Position numbers and translations under genes: made by a program
In this document: positions 51,722 to 60,588 of the stretch, piece after piece
How positions within the stretch are numbered: the stretch's first letter is position 1
Layout: each line of letters starts with the position of its first letter
Notes under the pieces: generated by a model
Told to the model about the DNA's origin: nothing
Databases searched by the model: none
What the model saw: only the letters and a program-made list of their open reading frames with translations
Assembly (NCBI RefSeq): GCF_014205335.1
Contig: NZ_JACHNH010000001.1
Span: 4,272,501 to 4,336,500, forward strand
Direction: 5' to 3'
DNA: 64,000 bases
Source of the DNA: Amorphoplanes digitatis
GTDB taxonomy: Bacteria; Actinomycetota; Actinomycetes; Mycobacteriales; Micromonosporaceae

Positions 51722-52381
51722 ATGGACTCGACCTATCCGTACCAGCCGGCCGGGGTCGTCGCCCGCGATCGGGGCCACACCCTGTTCGCGCAGACGATGG
51801 CCTACGTCGCGGGGACCACCGGCCTGTTCGCCCTCGGCGCGTACCTCGGCCGGAACCTCTCCAGCGGCATCGCCTTCGTCGCGTACCTCGTGGCGTTCGC
51901 CGCCCTGATCGCCATGCAGTTCACCGTCCGCAAGTCACGGCAGACGACGGTCGCGCTGCTGGCGGCGTTCGGCCTGCTGATGGGGGTCGCGCTCGCGCCG
52001 ACGCTGGTCTACTACGCCAACACCGACCCGCAGGCGCTCTGGCAGGCCGGCGCCGCGACCGCGCTGTTCGTCGCGGCGTTCGGCGCGGCGGGATACGCCA
52101 CCCGCCGCGACCTCACGGCGCTGGCGCGGGTGTGCTTCTGGGCGCTGGTGGCCCTGCTCGTCTTCGGCATCGTGCTGATCTTCGTGAACATCCCGTACGG
52201 GTCGCTCATCTACTCCGTGCTGGGCCTTGTGATCTTCGCCGGGTTCATCATGTTCGACTTCCAGCGGCTGCGGCGCTCCCGCGACGTCAACTCCGCGCCA
52301 CTGCTGGCGGCGTCGATCTTCCTCGACATCCTCAACGTGTTCCTGTTCTTCCTGCGGATCTTCCGGGGCGGCAACCGCTGA
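51722..52381 (+). CDS. Bax inhibitor-1 family membrane protein
   Basis: A 219-residue protein with seven transmembrane helices (AYVAGTTGLFALGAYLG, IAFVAYLVAFAALIAMQF, VALLAAFGLLMGVALAP, and others) and the family end IMFDFQRLRRSRDVNSAPLL..LDILNVFLFFLRIF. BI-1/YccA/TMBIM proteins are calcium or proton leak channels or protease inhibitors. Length fits. It diverges from the GH81 gene but is probably unrelated in function. Confidence 0.87.
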   Translation: MDSTYPYQPAGVVARDRGHTLFAQTMAYVAGTTGLFALGAYLGRNLSSGIAFVAYLVAFAALIAMQFTVRKSRQTTVALLAAFGLLMGVALAPTLVYYANTDPQALWQAGAATALFVAAFGAAGYATRRDLTALARVCFWALVALLVFGIVLIFVNIPYGSLIYSVLGLVIFAGFIMFDFQRLRRSRDVNSAPLLAASIFLDILNVFLFFLRIFRGGNR

Positions 52382-52396
52382 CGCCCGGACCGGCCC

Positions 52397-53614
52397 TCAG
52401 AACGTGACAGGCAGCGAGGCCAGCCGGTGGCCGATCGGCACGGTCGGCATCCAGTCCGGCGTCCGGTACGCGGGCCGCAGCCCGGGAAAGCGCCGGAGCA
52501 GGATCCGCAGGCACTCGTCGGTCTCCATCCGGGCGAGCGCGGCGCCCAGGCAGTAGTAGGTGCCCATGCCGAAGCTGAGCACCCGGCTGCGGGCGCGGGA
52601 GATGTCGAAGACGTCCGGGTCGGCGAAGACCTCCGGGTCGCGGTTGGCGGCCATCAGCGCGAGGTAGACGTGCCTGCCGGCCGGCACGGTGTGGCCGGCC
52701 AGCTCGACGGGCTCGGTGGTGACCCTGCCGATGACGCCGGCCGGGCCGTCGCAGCGCAGCATCTCCTCGACGGCGAGCGGCGTCAGGTCCGGATCGGCCC
52801 GGAGCCGGGCCAGCTGGTCCGGGTTCTCGAACAGCAGCACCAGTCCGTTGGCGATCAGGTTCGCGGTGGTCTCGTGCCCGGCGAACAGCAGCAGCACGCA
52901 GTTGGCCACCGCCTCGTCCTCGGTGACCAGGCCCGCGGCCTCGGCCGCCATGAAGGCGCTCAGCACGTCCTCGCCGGGTGTGCGGCGGCGTTCGGCCGCG
53001 ATGACCCGCAGATAGTCGTGCATCTCGAGCATGCTCCGCTGCGCCTGGCGCAGCTGCGCGACGTCGTCGCTGCCGAAGACCGGCAGGATGTCGCGCGACC
53101 ACGCCTGCAGCTGCTCGCGGTCCGTGACCGGCATGCCGAGCAGCTCGGCGATCACGTTCGCGGGCAGCGGGTACGCCAGGTCGCTCACCACGTCCATCCG
53201 GCCCTTGGGCGCGACGGCGTCGAGGAGCTCGTTGGTGAACTCGCGCACCCGTGGCCGCAGCCGGTCGACCATCGCCGGGGTGAAGTAGCGCTTGAGCAGC
53301 TGCTGGAAGCGGACGTGGTCGGCCGGGACGGTGTGGCCCATCCACATCTCGATGGACCGGCGCACCGGTGCCAGCTCCTCCTGCTCCGCGGGCGTCAGGC
53401 GTTGCAGGACCCGGGCCATGTTGGCGCTGTCCATCCGCCTGTCCCGCAGGGCGGCGTTGATGTCCGCGTACCGGGTGAGCAGGTAGGCGTCGAGCTGTGG
53501 CAGCCACGAGAGTGGACTCTCGGCGCGGACCCGGTGCAGGAAGCCGTCGGGGTTGGCGATCGCCTCGGGGGTGAACAGATCGTATTCCCGCACTGTCGCC
53601 GCGTGGTCGCTCAT
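52397..53614 (-). CDS. Cytochrome P450
   Basis: A 405-residue soluble bacterial P450. I-helix LLFAGHETTANLIANG, K-helix EEMLRCDGP with the conserved E..R, and haem-binding loop SFGMGTYYCLGAAL with the Cys ligand. The usual His two before the Cys in FGxGxHxC is Tyr. The class acts with ferredoxin and reductase, none nearby. Substrate unknown; it stands alone between a Bax-inhibitor gene and a small membrane protein. ATG 53614 precedes the typical DHAATVREYDLFTPE start. Confidence 0.92.
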   Translation of the reverse strand: MSDHAATVREYDLFTPEAIANPDGFLHRVRAESPLSWLPQLDAYLLTRYADINAALRDRRMDSANMARVLQRLTPAEQEELAPVRRSIEMWMGHTVPADHVRFQQLLKRYFTPAMVDRLRPRVREFTNELLDAVAPKGRMDVVSDLAYPLPANVIAELLGMPVTDREQLQAWSRDILPVFGSDDVAQLRQAQRSMLEMHDYLRVIAAERRRTPGEDVLSAFMAAEAAGLVTEDEAVANCVLLLFAGHETTANLIANGLVLLFENPDQLARLRADPDLTPLAVEEMLRCDGPAGVIGRVTTEPVELAGHTVPAGRHVYLALMAANRDPEVFADPDVFDISRARSRVLSFGMGTYYCLGAALARMETDECLRILLRRFPGLRPAYRTPDWMPTVPIGHRLASLPVTF

Positions 53615-53690
53615 GGTGGCGATTCTGGCAAATCTAGTGATCACCATCTATGCCTGAATCGGCGGTGAGTGGCAACTCCCAGCTCAGCGC

Positions 53691-54425
53691 TCAGCCGACG
53701 CAGGACCGGTATGCCTGGCCGTACTTCGCGTCCTTCGCCGCGTCGGCGCTGGCCACGTAGGGCTTTCCGCCGAATCCGTAGCCCGCGGCCGCGCCGGTCG
53801 TCGCGTCCACCTGGTACAGGCGGCGGCCGTCGGTGCACTCGAACGCGCTCACGTACCGGACCTGCCCGCCGGGACCCGTGCAGCCGGCCTGCGCCGTGCC
53901 CTCGTCGACCACCTTGCCCGGCTGGAAGACCTCCGCGCAGGCCGTCGTCGCGGCCTTGCCCGCCGGTGCCCCGCCGCCGGCGAGGTTCAGGTCGAGCGTC
54001 ACGCCGTGGTTGGCGCAGGCGGTCTGCAGGCCGGTGGTGTGCGTGGCGAGGGGGCCGAGGTAGGCCAGGGCGCCGGCGCCCGGGTCCTTGCCGAGCTTCT
54101 GGATCTGCGACACCAGGTCGATCAGGGACGTGCCGTGCTCCCGGATGTCGTCGTACCGGGACTCCTCGAACTGTGCCCGCGCCGTGGCGTACTCGGCGCC
54201 GGTCATCGGCGCCGCGGCGCCGCCCTGCACGGCGTCGGCGTGCTCGCGCATCGCGTTGCAGGCGGCGACGCCGGGGTCCTCCTTGATCACCCGGTCGTAC
54301 GCGAACCACCCACCGGCGGCAACCAGAACGACGGCCAGCGCGCCGCCGATCAAGATCCAGCGCCCGCGGCGCTGCGCCGGCGGCGCCGGCTGGGTCTCGG
54401 TCTCGGTCACGATGGGCGTGCTCAT
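53691..54425 (-). CDS. Single-pass membrane protein of unknown function
   Basis: A 244-residue protein: short N-terminus (TPIVTETETQPAPPAQRRGR), one transmembrane helix at about 22-44 (WILIGGALAVVLVAAGGWF), then an outside domain with about six cysteines (VAACNAMREHADAV, TGLQTACANHG, ATTACAEVF, AGCTGPGG, AFECTDGRR, YRSCVG), likely paired as disulfides. No recognised motif. It is alone between the P450 and LAL genes. Confidence 0.65.
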   Translation of the reverse strand: MSTPIVTETETQPAPPAQRRGRWILIGGALAVVLVAAGGWFAYDRVIKEDPGVAACNAMREHADAVQGGAAAPMTGAEYATARAQFEESRYDDIREHGTSLIDLVSQIQKLGKDPGAGALAYLGPLATHTTGLQTACANHGVTLDLNLAGGGAPAGKAATTACAEVFQPGKVVDEGTAQAGCTGPGGQVRYVSAFECTDGRRLYQVDATTGAAAGYGFGGKPYVASADAAKDAKYGQAYRSCVG

Positions 54426-54586
54426 GGGCAGTCCTTCCAGGTGGGCTCGGGCCGCATCGCAGTCTGAACACAGAATGATGATCTAGCAAAAATCCGCATT
54501 CGTCCTACCCGGACGGATTACCCCCAACGGCGTAGAGCGCGTGAACCTGAACGACTTCCGGGTGTTCGGCCGGCCGGAGGAACACC

Positions 54587-57316
54587 TCACGTGGACTGTT
54601 CGTAGCGCTGCTTCCTGCGCCCGACGAGGTCGCCCACCTCGGTCCGGGACGACACGCCGAGCTTGCGCAGGATGTTGGAGACGTGCACGGCGGCGGTCTT
54701 CGGCGAGATGTAGAGGCGCCGGGCCAGCTCCGTGTTCGTCAGCCCGTCGCTGATCAGCACCGCCACCTCCCGCTCGCGGGGCGTCAGCGCGGCCGGCCCG
54801 GTGACCGCCGGAGGCGCGTCGACCGGGGCCATGCCCAGCCGGGCGCGGACCCCGGCGAGCTGGGCCACCCGCCAGCCGCGCCACTCGGCCAGCAGGTCCG
54901 CGGCGGCCTCCACCTGCGCGGCGGCCTCCTCGCGCCGGTCGCCGGCGAGCAGGCAGCGGGCGGCGCCGACGCGCACGGTGCCGCGGTTCGCCGGACCGAG
55001 GATGTGCGCCTCGGCGACGGACAGGTAGCCCGCGAGGGCCTCGGCGTGCCGGCCGCGCGCCTCCGCGAGCTGGGCGTCGACAAGCGTCCGGTACGCGTCC
55101 CACACGTCGGCGTCGAGCAGCGTGGCGGCCAGCAGGTCGAGCCGGTCCGCCGGCAGGCCGAGCTCCAGCGCGGCGGAGACCAGGTCGTGCGCCTGTTCGC
55201 CGCTGCGCCAGGCCTCCCCGGCCAGGGCCGCGACGAGTTCGTCGAGGGTCTGCTCGGCGCGCGGGAGGTCGCCGCGGCGGCAGGCGAGATGGAACGCGAG
55301 GCCGGGGATCGTGGCCGGCGGGTTGTCGGGCAGCGCCGTCAGGTCGGCGATGAGACCCTCGACCCGGTCCAGCTCGCCGGCCTCGAGGTAGAGCCCGGCG
55401 AGGAAGACGCCGTGATAGTCGGCCCAGCGGCCCACCCGCCGGTAGCCGCGGTCCTGCTCGCGCCCCTCCTCGAGGGCCGCGATCGCGGCACCGAGGTCGC
55501 CGGCCCGCAGCGCGAGCCGGGCCCGGCCCTGGAAGTACGAGGCTACCGCGAGCGACTCGAAGCCGGCCCGCTCGGCGTCGACCCGCATGCGTTCCAGGGT
55601 CTCGGCGTGCTCGGCCGGCGACGTGGGTGGCTCGCCCTGCACCAGGTCCTTGAGGGCGCGCGCGGCCAGGACCCACTCGCCCGCCTTCTCGGCCTCGTCG
55701 ACGAGGGCGGACAGGATCTCCCGGCCGGCGGCGGCGGTCTGCGGGCGTTCCGTGAGCGTCGCGCCCTTCTCCATCAGCGCGGCCCGGCGTACCGCCGGCA
55801 GGTCGAACTCGTCGGCCAGCGCCAGCGCGCGGTCGGACCAGAGCAGGGCGGCGTCGAGGTCGTCGCGCAGGTACGCCGACTGCGCGATCGCGGTGATCGC
55901 CCGCGCCTGGTCGGCGCCGGGCGGTAGCCGCGCGATCAGCGTCTCGATGTCGCGGGTCAGTGCACCCATCTCGTCGGTGTCGCGGGACTCCCAGGCGAGG
56001 CGGACCAGCAGGTACAGCGACTCGGCCCGGTCGGTCGTCCCGGCGGCGAGGTCCCGCCAGCGCCGGGCGTGACGCCGGGCGTCGTCGAGCAGCCCGGCCA
56101 GCCACGCCGCCCGGGCGGCGGCGGCGAGCAGGCCGGCGTCCTCGGGTGCCTCGTCGAGGCCCATCTCCGCCAGTTGCAGGGCCTGGTAGGCGGAGCCGAT
56201 GGAGAGGTAGAGCTCGGTGCCGCGGCGGGCCGCGGCGACCATGTCGTCGTAGCGGCCGGCGCCGCGGGCGTGGTGCGCCACCATGGCCGGGTCGGACGAG
56301 CCGCCGCTCAGGAGCACGTCGAGCGCGGTCTCGTGCAGCCGGCGGCGCTGCCGGCCGAGCATCTGGTCGGCGATCGCCTCGCGCACCAGCGCGTGCCGGA
56401 ACGCGAACTCGTCCTCGCCGGACTCGACGAGGACACCGCGGGTGACCAGGTCTCGCAGCACGGCGATGAGCTCGTCCTCGCCCGCGCCGGTCACCGCGGC
56501 GAGCAGGTCGAACGGTATCCGGTGGCCGAGCACGGTCGCCGCCTCGACGACGCGGTGGCTGAGCGGGTCGAGGTCGTCGACCTGGCGGCGCAGCACGTCG
56601 GCCAGGCTCCACGGCAGCGGCTGCTCGACGAGCGCCTCCACGTCGTAGCCGGGCGAGGCGCGCAGCAGCTCCTCCAGGAAGAACGGGTTGCCGCCGGTGC
56701 GGTGGTGCAGGGACGCCGCGGCCCGCGGCGGCGCGGGCGCGCCGGTGACCGCCGCCAGCAACGCCGCGGTCTGCGCGGGCGTGAGGCGATCCAGGCACAG
56801 GTGGGTGACGGCGTGCCGGCGCTCCAGCCGGGCCAGCAGCCCGGCCACCGGATTGCGCCGGGTCACCTCGCCCTGCCGGTAGGTCCCGATGAGCAGCCGC
56901 GGCCCGCGCTGGTCGGCGATCCGCTCGAACAGCGCGGCGCTCTCCGAGTCGGCCCAGTGCAGGTCGTCGAAGACGATGACCGCGGGCGCGTCGCCGATCA
57001 GGTCGTCCAGGACGGCGAGACCGGTGTGCAGCCGCTCGACCGGGCTGCGGCTCGGGTCGGCGAGCGCCGCCAACTGCTCCTCGTCGACCTCCGGCCGGCC
57101 GTCGATGGCGTCCAGGAGCACCTCGTACGGCCGGGACAGCGAACCGGGCTCGGCCTGCCCGATCAGCTTGACGGTCCCCGCCGGCACCGCCGCCAGCAGC
57201 TCGTGCACCAGCCGGGTCTTCCCGATGCCCGGCTCGCCCGCGATGATCGCGACCGCGGGCTCCCGTGCCGTGGCGAGCCGCACCAGCCGGCGCAGCTCGC
57301 CGTCCCGCCCGATCAT
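54587..57316 (-). CDS. LAL-type LuxR family ATP-binding regulator
   Basis: A 909-residue large ATP-binding LuxR regulator. Walker A GEPGIGKTRLVHELL is at about 30 and Walker B VIVFDDLHWAD about 100, followed by an AAA/NACHT-type region, a long array of TPR-like helices (about 330-840) and a C-terminal LuxR helix-turn-helix, seen as LTPREREVAVLISDGLTNTE and SPKTAAVHVSNILRKLGVSS. I chose ATG 57314-57316, which shares its A with the stop of the 64-residue ORF (TGATG), over a GTG upstream at 57349. Such regulators often activate secondary metabolism or carbohydrate genes. Target unknown. Confidence 0.9.
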   Translation of the reverse strand: MIGRDGELRRLVRLATAREPAVAIIAGEPGIGKTRLVHELLAAVPAGTVKLIGQAEPGSLSRPYEVLLDAIDGRPEVDEEQLAALADPSRSPVERLHTGLAVLDDLIGDAPAVIVFDDLHWADSESAALFERIADQRGPRLLIGTYRQGEVTRRNPVAGLLARLERRHAVTHLCLDRLTPAQTAALLAAVTGAPAPPRAAASLHHRTGGNPFFLEELLRASPGYDVEALVEQPLPWSLADVLRRQVDDLDPLSHRVVEAATVLGHRIPFDLLAAVTGAGEDELIAVLRDLVTRGVLVESGEDEFAFRHALVREAIADQMLGRQRRRLHETALDVLLSGGSSDPAMVAHHARGAGRYDDMVAAARRGTELYLSIGSAYQALQLAEMGLDEAPEDAGLLAAAARAAWLAGLLDDARRHARRWRDLAAGTTDRAESLYLLVRLAWESRDTDEMGALTRDIETLIARLPPGADQARAITAIAQSAYLRDDLDAALLWSDRALALADEFDLPAVRRAALMEKGATLTERPQTAAAGREILSALVDEAEKAGEWVLAARALKDLVQGEPPTSPAEHAETLERMRVDAERAGFESLAVASYFQGRARLALRAGDLGAAIAALEEGREQDRGYRRVGRWADYHGVFLAGLYLEAGELDRVEGLIADLTALPDNPPATIPGLAFHLACRRGDLPRAEQTLDELVAALAGEAWRSGEQAHDLVSAALELGLPADRLDLLAATLLDADVWDAYRTLVDAQLAEARGRHAEALAGYLSVAEAHILGPANRGTVRVGAARCLLAGDRREEAAAQVEAAADLLAEWRGWRVAQLAGVRARLGMAPVDAPPAVTGPAALTPREREVAVLISDGLTNTELARRLYISPKTAAVHVSNILRKLGVSSRTEVGDLVGRRKQRYEQST

Positions 57317-57510
57317 CACCGGGCTGGCACCGCCACGGATGGTTCGCACGACGCCAGGGTACCGGTGGGGTGTCCGCGCACCGCCCGGGCCTTGCGGGTT
57401 CGGCGGGCCGCGCGGGCGAGTGCGAGCAGGCGGCCCCGGTCGGCCTCGGCGATCAGCTCACGGTGCCGGGCGTTCGACAGAACCAGGGTCATGTCCGGGT
57501 GCATGTACAT
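57316..57510 (-). CDS. Small protein coupled to the LAL regulator
   Basis: A 64-residue basic protein: MYMHPDMTLVLSNARHRELI, then AEADRGRLLALARAARRTRK and a tail SCEPSVAVPAR. GGAGAGAACG just before ATG 57510 is a good ribosome-binding site. It resembles small actinobacterial proteins starting with 'P..TL.LS..R..EL..EA.R.R' that precede regulators. Its TGA overlaps the regulator's ATG by one base (TGATG), so translation of the regulator probably depends on this ORF. Function unknown. Confidence 0.7.
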   Translation of the reverse strand: MYMHPDMTLVLSNARHRELIAEADRGRLLALARAARRTRKARAVRGHPTGTLASCEPSVAVPAR

Positions 57511-57623
57511 CGTTCTCTCCTTCGTCAACCGCTGATGGATCAATCCTCGGTCGACAAGGGAGCCGCCACATCGGAAGCGTTTACCTATGTTCACCGGCCC
57601 CGGGGTTCAGCCCGGGCGGCACG

Positions 57624-57645
57624 CGGCCTAGGTATACCTAGGCCG
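57624..57645. promoter_or_regulatory. 22-base perfect palindrome upstream of the LAL unit
   Basis: The symmetrical site is centred on TATA with arms CGGCCTAGG. It overlaps the GNAT gene's stop codon and sits about 115 bases before the small ORF. With no loop it could be an operator for the regulator itself or a cruciform; a terminator is less likely. Confidence 0.5.
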
Positions 57646-58231
57646 GTCCGTCGGTGCGGATGCGGGCGTGCAGGTGCATGTCGTGGCGGCCGTCGGAGTG
57701 GACGGCGTCGCTGCGTTTGGTGCCTTCCAGCCGGAAGCCGCACTGGGCGGCGACGCGGCAGGAGGCGTCGTTGCGGGTCGAGTGGTCCAGTTGCAGGCGG
57801 TGGAAGCCGGCCTCGCCCAGTGCCCAGCCGCTCATCGCCGTCAGCGCGCGGGAGGCGACGCCCGCGCCCCGGGCCGCGGGGAGCACCCAGTACGCGCACC
57901 CGGCGACGCCGTCGTCGAGGTTCAGCCCGCCCAGGGCGACGCGCCCCAGCACCTCGCCGCCGTCTCGGGTCACCGCCCAGTGCGCGCCCGTCTCCCGCGC
58001 CCAGGCCTCGCGGTAGTGGTCGAACCACTCGCGCACCTGCTCCTCGGACGCGGGCCGGCGGGTGTGCCAGTGCCGGATCTCGGGATCGGAGTAGGCGGCG
58101 AGGAAGACCGCCGCGTCGCGGGCCGACCAGGGCCGCAGGAGCAGGCCGCCGGGCGCGGAGATGACCGGCTGGGCGCGGGCCGAGAGCGCGCCGGCCACGA
58201 TGGCGGGCGGCGTGGAGAGGTGGTATCTCAC
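57638..58231 (-). CDS. GNAT family N-acetyltransferase (RimJ/RimL-like)
   Basis: A 197-residue acetyltransferase: LLLRPWSARDAAVFLAAYSD, EVLGRVALGGLNLDDGVA, acetyl-CoA loop ARGAGVASRALTAM and the RimL-type end RNDASCRVAAQCGFRLEGTK. The GTG start overlaps the serine hydrolase stop (GTGA), so both genes are co-translated. Substrate is likely an antibiotic, ribosomal N-terminus or small amine; not resolvable. Confidence 0.85.
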   Translation of the reverse strand: MRYHLSTPPAIVAGALSARAQPVISAPGGLLLRPWSARDAAVFLAAYSDPEIRHWHTRRPASEEQVREWFDHYREAWARETGAHWAVTRDGGEVLGRVALGGLNLDDGVAGCAYWVLPAARGAGVASRALTAMSGWALGEAGFHRLQLDHSTRNDASCRVAAQCGFRLEGTKRSDAVHSDGRHDMHLHARIRTDGPA

Positions 58232-59574
58232 CGCCGGTCGTCCGCGATCCGGGTCGCGGTCTGCGTGACGCCCTCCTGGCGCAGCTCCATGAGCTCGAGC
58301 CGGAAGCCGATCTCCAGGTCGAGGCCGGGATGCCGGTAGCGGCCGCCTTCGAGGGGCAGCAGGACGACCGGCGGCCGGCCCGCGGCGGTGAGGGTGAGCC
58401 CGTCGTCGGTGGCCGTGACGTCCAGGGGGAAGTCGTCGCGGAGCAGGTAGCGGCCCGTCACGTCGTCCGGCGGCGTGGCGGCCTCGGCGGTGGCGTACTC
58501 GCGGTCGGCGGTGGTGAGGATGGCGGTCAGCACCTCGCGGGTGTCCTCGGAGTTGGTCATCACGGCGACCGCGGCGCCGGTGTCGGGCCAGGCGAACGAG
58601 AAGCAGGTGTAGCCGACGTTCTCGCCGGTGTGGCCGAACTTGCGGTGGCCGGGTGTGTCGTGGAGCTCGGTGCCCAGGCCGTAGCTGCCGCCGGGTAGCT
58701 GTGGCGTCAGCATCTGGGTGGCGAGGTCCCGGCCGAGCAGCGCGGACTCTCCGGCGGCGGCGCGGGCGAGCTCGAGTTCGAGCCGGAGCAGGTCGGCGGG
58801 CGTGCTCCACAGGCCGCCGCCGGCCATCTCCGGCAGGGTCTGCCAGCCGCCGGGGACGGGGGTGCCGGCGCGGTGATGGCCCGCGGCGACCGAGCCCGGC
58901 CGCCGGTGCGGAAAGCCTTGGTCGTAGCTGCTGTCGCGCATGGCGAGGGGCTCCAGCACCAGCGTGCGCATGAGGTCGTCGAACGCCGCGCCGGTCACGT
59001 CGACCATCAGCCGCTGCAACACGGCGTAGTGGCTGCCCGAGTAGCGGAACCGGCTGCCCGGCAGCAGGGCGGCCCGCACCGGCGGCGTGTTCGCCGGCGC
59101 CGCGCCCCGCAGGGTCTGCGACAGCGACGGGGTGGGTTCGTCCGGGCCGTAGCCGCGGAACCAGTTGTAGGTCAGTCCGGCGGTGTGCGCCAGGAGCTGG
59201 CGCGGCGTGACGGTCACGCCGGCCGGCAGGCGCCAGGCGGTCAGGTAGTCGTGGATGTCGGCGTCCAGGTCCAGCACGCCGTCGGCGACCAGCCGCAACG
59301 CGCCGAACGCGGCGACGTGTTTGCTGATCGAGCAGGCCTGGAACGCGGTGTCGCCGCGCACCGGCACGGGCGCCGCGCCGCCGGTGGTGCCGTAGCCGGC
59401 CGCCCAGGACCGGCCGTCCAGGTCGGCGACCGCGATGCCGGCGCCCGGTATCCGGTAGGTGTCCATCAGCTCCGGCAGGCTCGCCACGTCCGGCGACGGC
59501 AGGCCGGACGCGCCGTGCCGGTCGAGGCGGTCCAGCAGTCCGGGCCAGCGCAGGGCCGGTTCCTCGTCCTTCAT
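58228..59574 (-). CDS. Serine hydrolase of the beta-lactamase (class C/ D-Ala carboxypeptidase) family
   Basis: A 448-residue penicillin-recognising serine hydrolase: catalytic S82-I-S-K85 in ACSISKHVAA, the YSGSHYAVLQ block (YxG), and the HTG box in FGHTGENVGY. The C-terminal part (about 340-448) is a beta-barrel domain common in these esterase/peptidase proteins. There is no signal peptide, so it likely acts in the cytosol on esters or peptides. It is coupled to the GNAT gene. Confidence 0.87.
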   Translation of the reverse strand: MKDEEPALRWPGLLDRLDRHGASGLPSPDVASLPELMDTYRIPGAGIAVADLDGRSWAAGYGTTGGAAPVPVRGDTAFQACSISKHVAAFGALRLVADGVLDLDADIHDYLTAWRLPAGVTVTPRQLLAHTAGLTYNWFRGYGPDEPTPSLSQTLRGAAPANTPPVRAALLPGSRFRYSGSHYAVLQRLMVDVTGAAFDDLMRTLVLEPLAMRDSSYDQGFPHRRPGSVAAGHHRAGTPVPGGWQTLPEMAGGGLWSTPADLLRLELELARAAAGESALLGRDLATQMLTPQLPGGSYGLGTELHDTPGHRKFGHTGENVGYTCFSFAWPDTGAAVAVMTNSEDTREVLTAILTTADREYATAEAATPPDDVTGRYLLRDDFPLDVTATDDGLTLTAAGRPPVVLLPLEGGRYRHPGLDLEIGFRLELMELRQEGVTQTATRIADDRR

Positions 59575-59628
59575 GGACGACGAGTCTTCCCGACGGTCCC
59601 GCCGCGCACCACCTCCATCGGCGGCGGC

Positions 59629-60540
59629 TCAGCCGGCCAGGGCGTCGACCAGGCGGCGGGCGGAACCCGCGAGGTTCCACCGCTCGGCCAGCGCCAGCAG
59701 CGCGTCGCCGTCGCGGGGCGCGGCCGGCAGGGTCGCGTCGAAGGGCGGCAGCGGCACGTCCAGCGCGACCCGGCACACCGGCAGGGCGGCCGTCAGGTAG
59801 TCGCGGGCACCGTCCAGCTTGATGCGCAGGCCCGGCGCGAACCCGGCGTCCTTGTCGTCGAGCGCGGCCAGGATCTCCTCGACGCCGCCGTAGCGCGCGA
59901 TCAGGCGGGCCGCGGTCTTCTCGCCGACGCCGGGCACGCCCGGCAGGCCGTCGCTCGGGTCGCCCCGCATCGCGGCGAAGTCCGCATACCACCGGGGCGG
60001 CACGCCGTATTTGGCCTGGACCGCCGCGTCGTCGCTGTCCTCGAGCTTGGCGACCCCGCGCCCGCAGTAGAGCAGCCGCGTGCCGCGCGCGTCGTCGACC
60101 AGCTGGAACAGGTCGCGGTCGCCCGAGACGACCTCGACCGGGGCGGCCTGGGTGGCGGCGAGCGTGCCCAGCACATCGTCGGCCTCGTAGCCGGCCACCC
60201 CGAACGCCGGGATGCCCACCGCGGCGAGCACCTCGAGCAGGACCGGGACCTGCTTCTCCAGGGCCGCGGGCACCTCCTCGACGGCGCCGTGCGCGACGCG
60301 GTGCCGCTTGTAGGACGGGACGAGCGCGACCCGCCAGGCCGGCCGCCAGTCGGCGTCGAGGGCGCAGACCAGCCGGTCGGGCCGGCGGGTCCGGACCAGC
60401 TGGGCGATCATGTCGAGGAAGCCGCGGATCGCGTTGACCGGCTCGCCGGCGGAGGTCCGCGCGGCGGACTCGGGGATCCCGTGGAACGCACGGAAATACA
60501 GGCTGGGCGCGTCGACGGCCAGCAGGGGTCGCTCAGTCAC
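59629..60540 (-). CDS. 5'-3' exonuclease (PolA N-terminal-like)
   Basis: A 303-residue stand-alone 5' nuclease. Metal acids are in LLAVDAPSL, CALDADWRPAW, GYEADDVLGTL and SGDRDLFQL; the helix-hairpin-helix is GLPGVPGVGEKTAARLI. Such free exonucleases assist DNA repair and RNA primer removal beside DNA polymerase I. GTG start at 60540. It stands alone, divergent from the deacetylase gene with a 48-base gap. Confidence 0.92.
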   Translation of the reverse strand: MTERPLLAVDAPSLYFRAFHGIPESAARTSAGEPVNAIRGFLDMIAQLVRTRRPDRLVCALDADWRPAWRVALVPSYKRHRVAHGAVEEVPAALEKQVPVLLEVLAAVGIPAFGVAGYEADDVLGTLAATQAAPVEVVSGDRDLFQLVDDARGTRLLYCGRGVAKLEDSDDAAVQAKYGVPPRWYADFAAMRGDPSDGLPGVPGVGEKTAARLIARYGGVEEILAALDDKDAGFAPGLRIKLDGARDYLTAALPVCRVALDVPLPPFDATLPAAPRDGDALLALAERWNLAGSARRLVDALAG

Positions 60541-60588
60541 GCACCAAACCTAGTCGCGCGGTGTGACACTTTGCGCGAGCCTGGCTCG

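Noticed and set aside
57638..59992. A single 784-codon frame spanning the GNAT and serine hydrolase genes
   Set aside because: Only the last 197 codons look like protein; the rest is Arg-rich antisense-like sequence out of frame with the real beta-lactamase-family gene.
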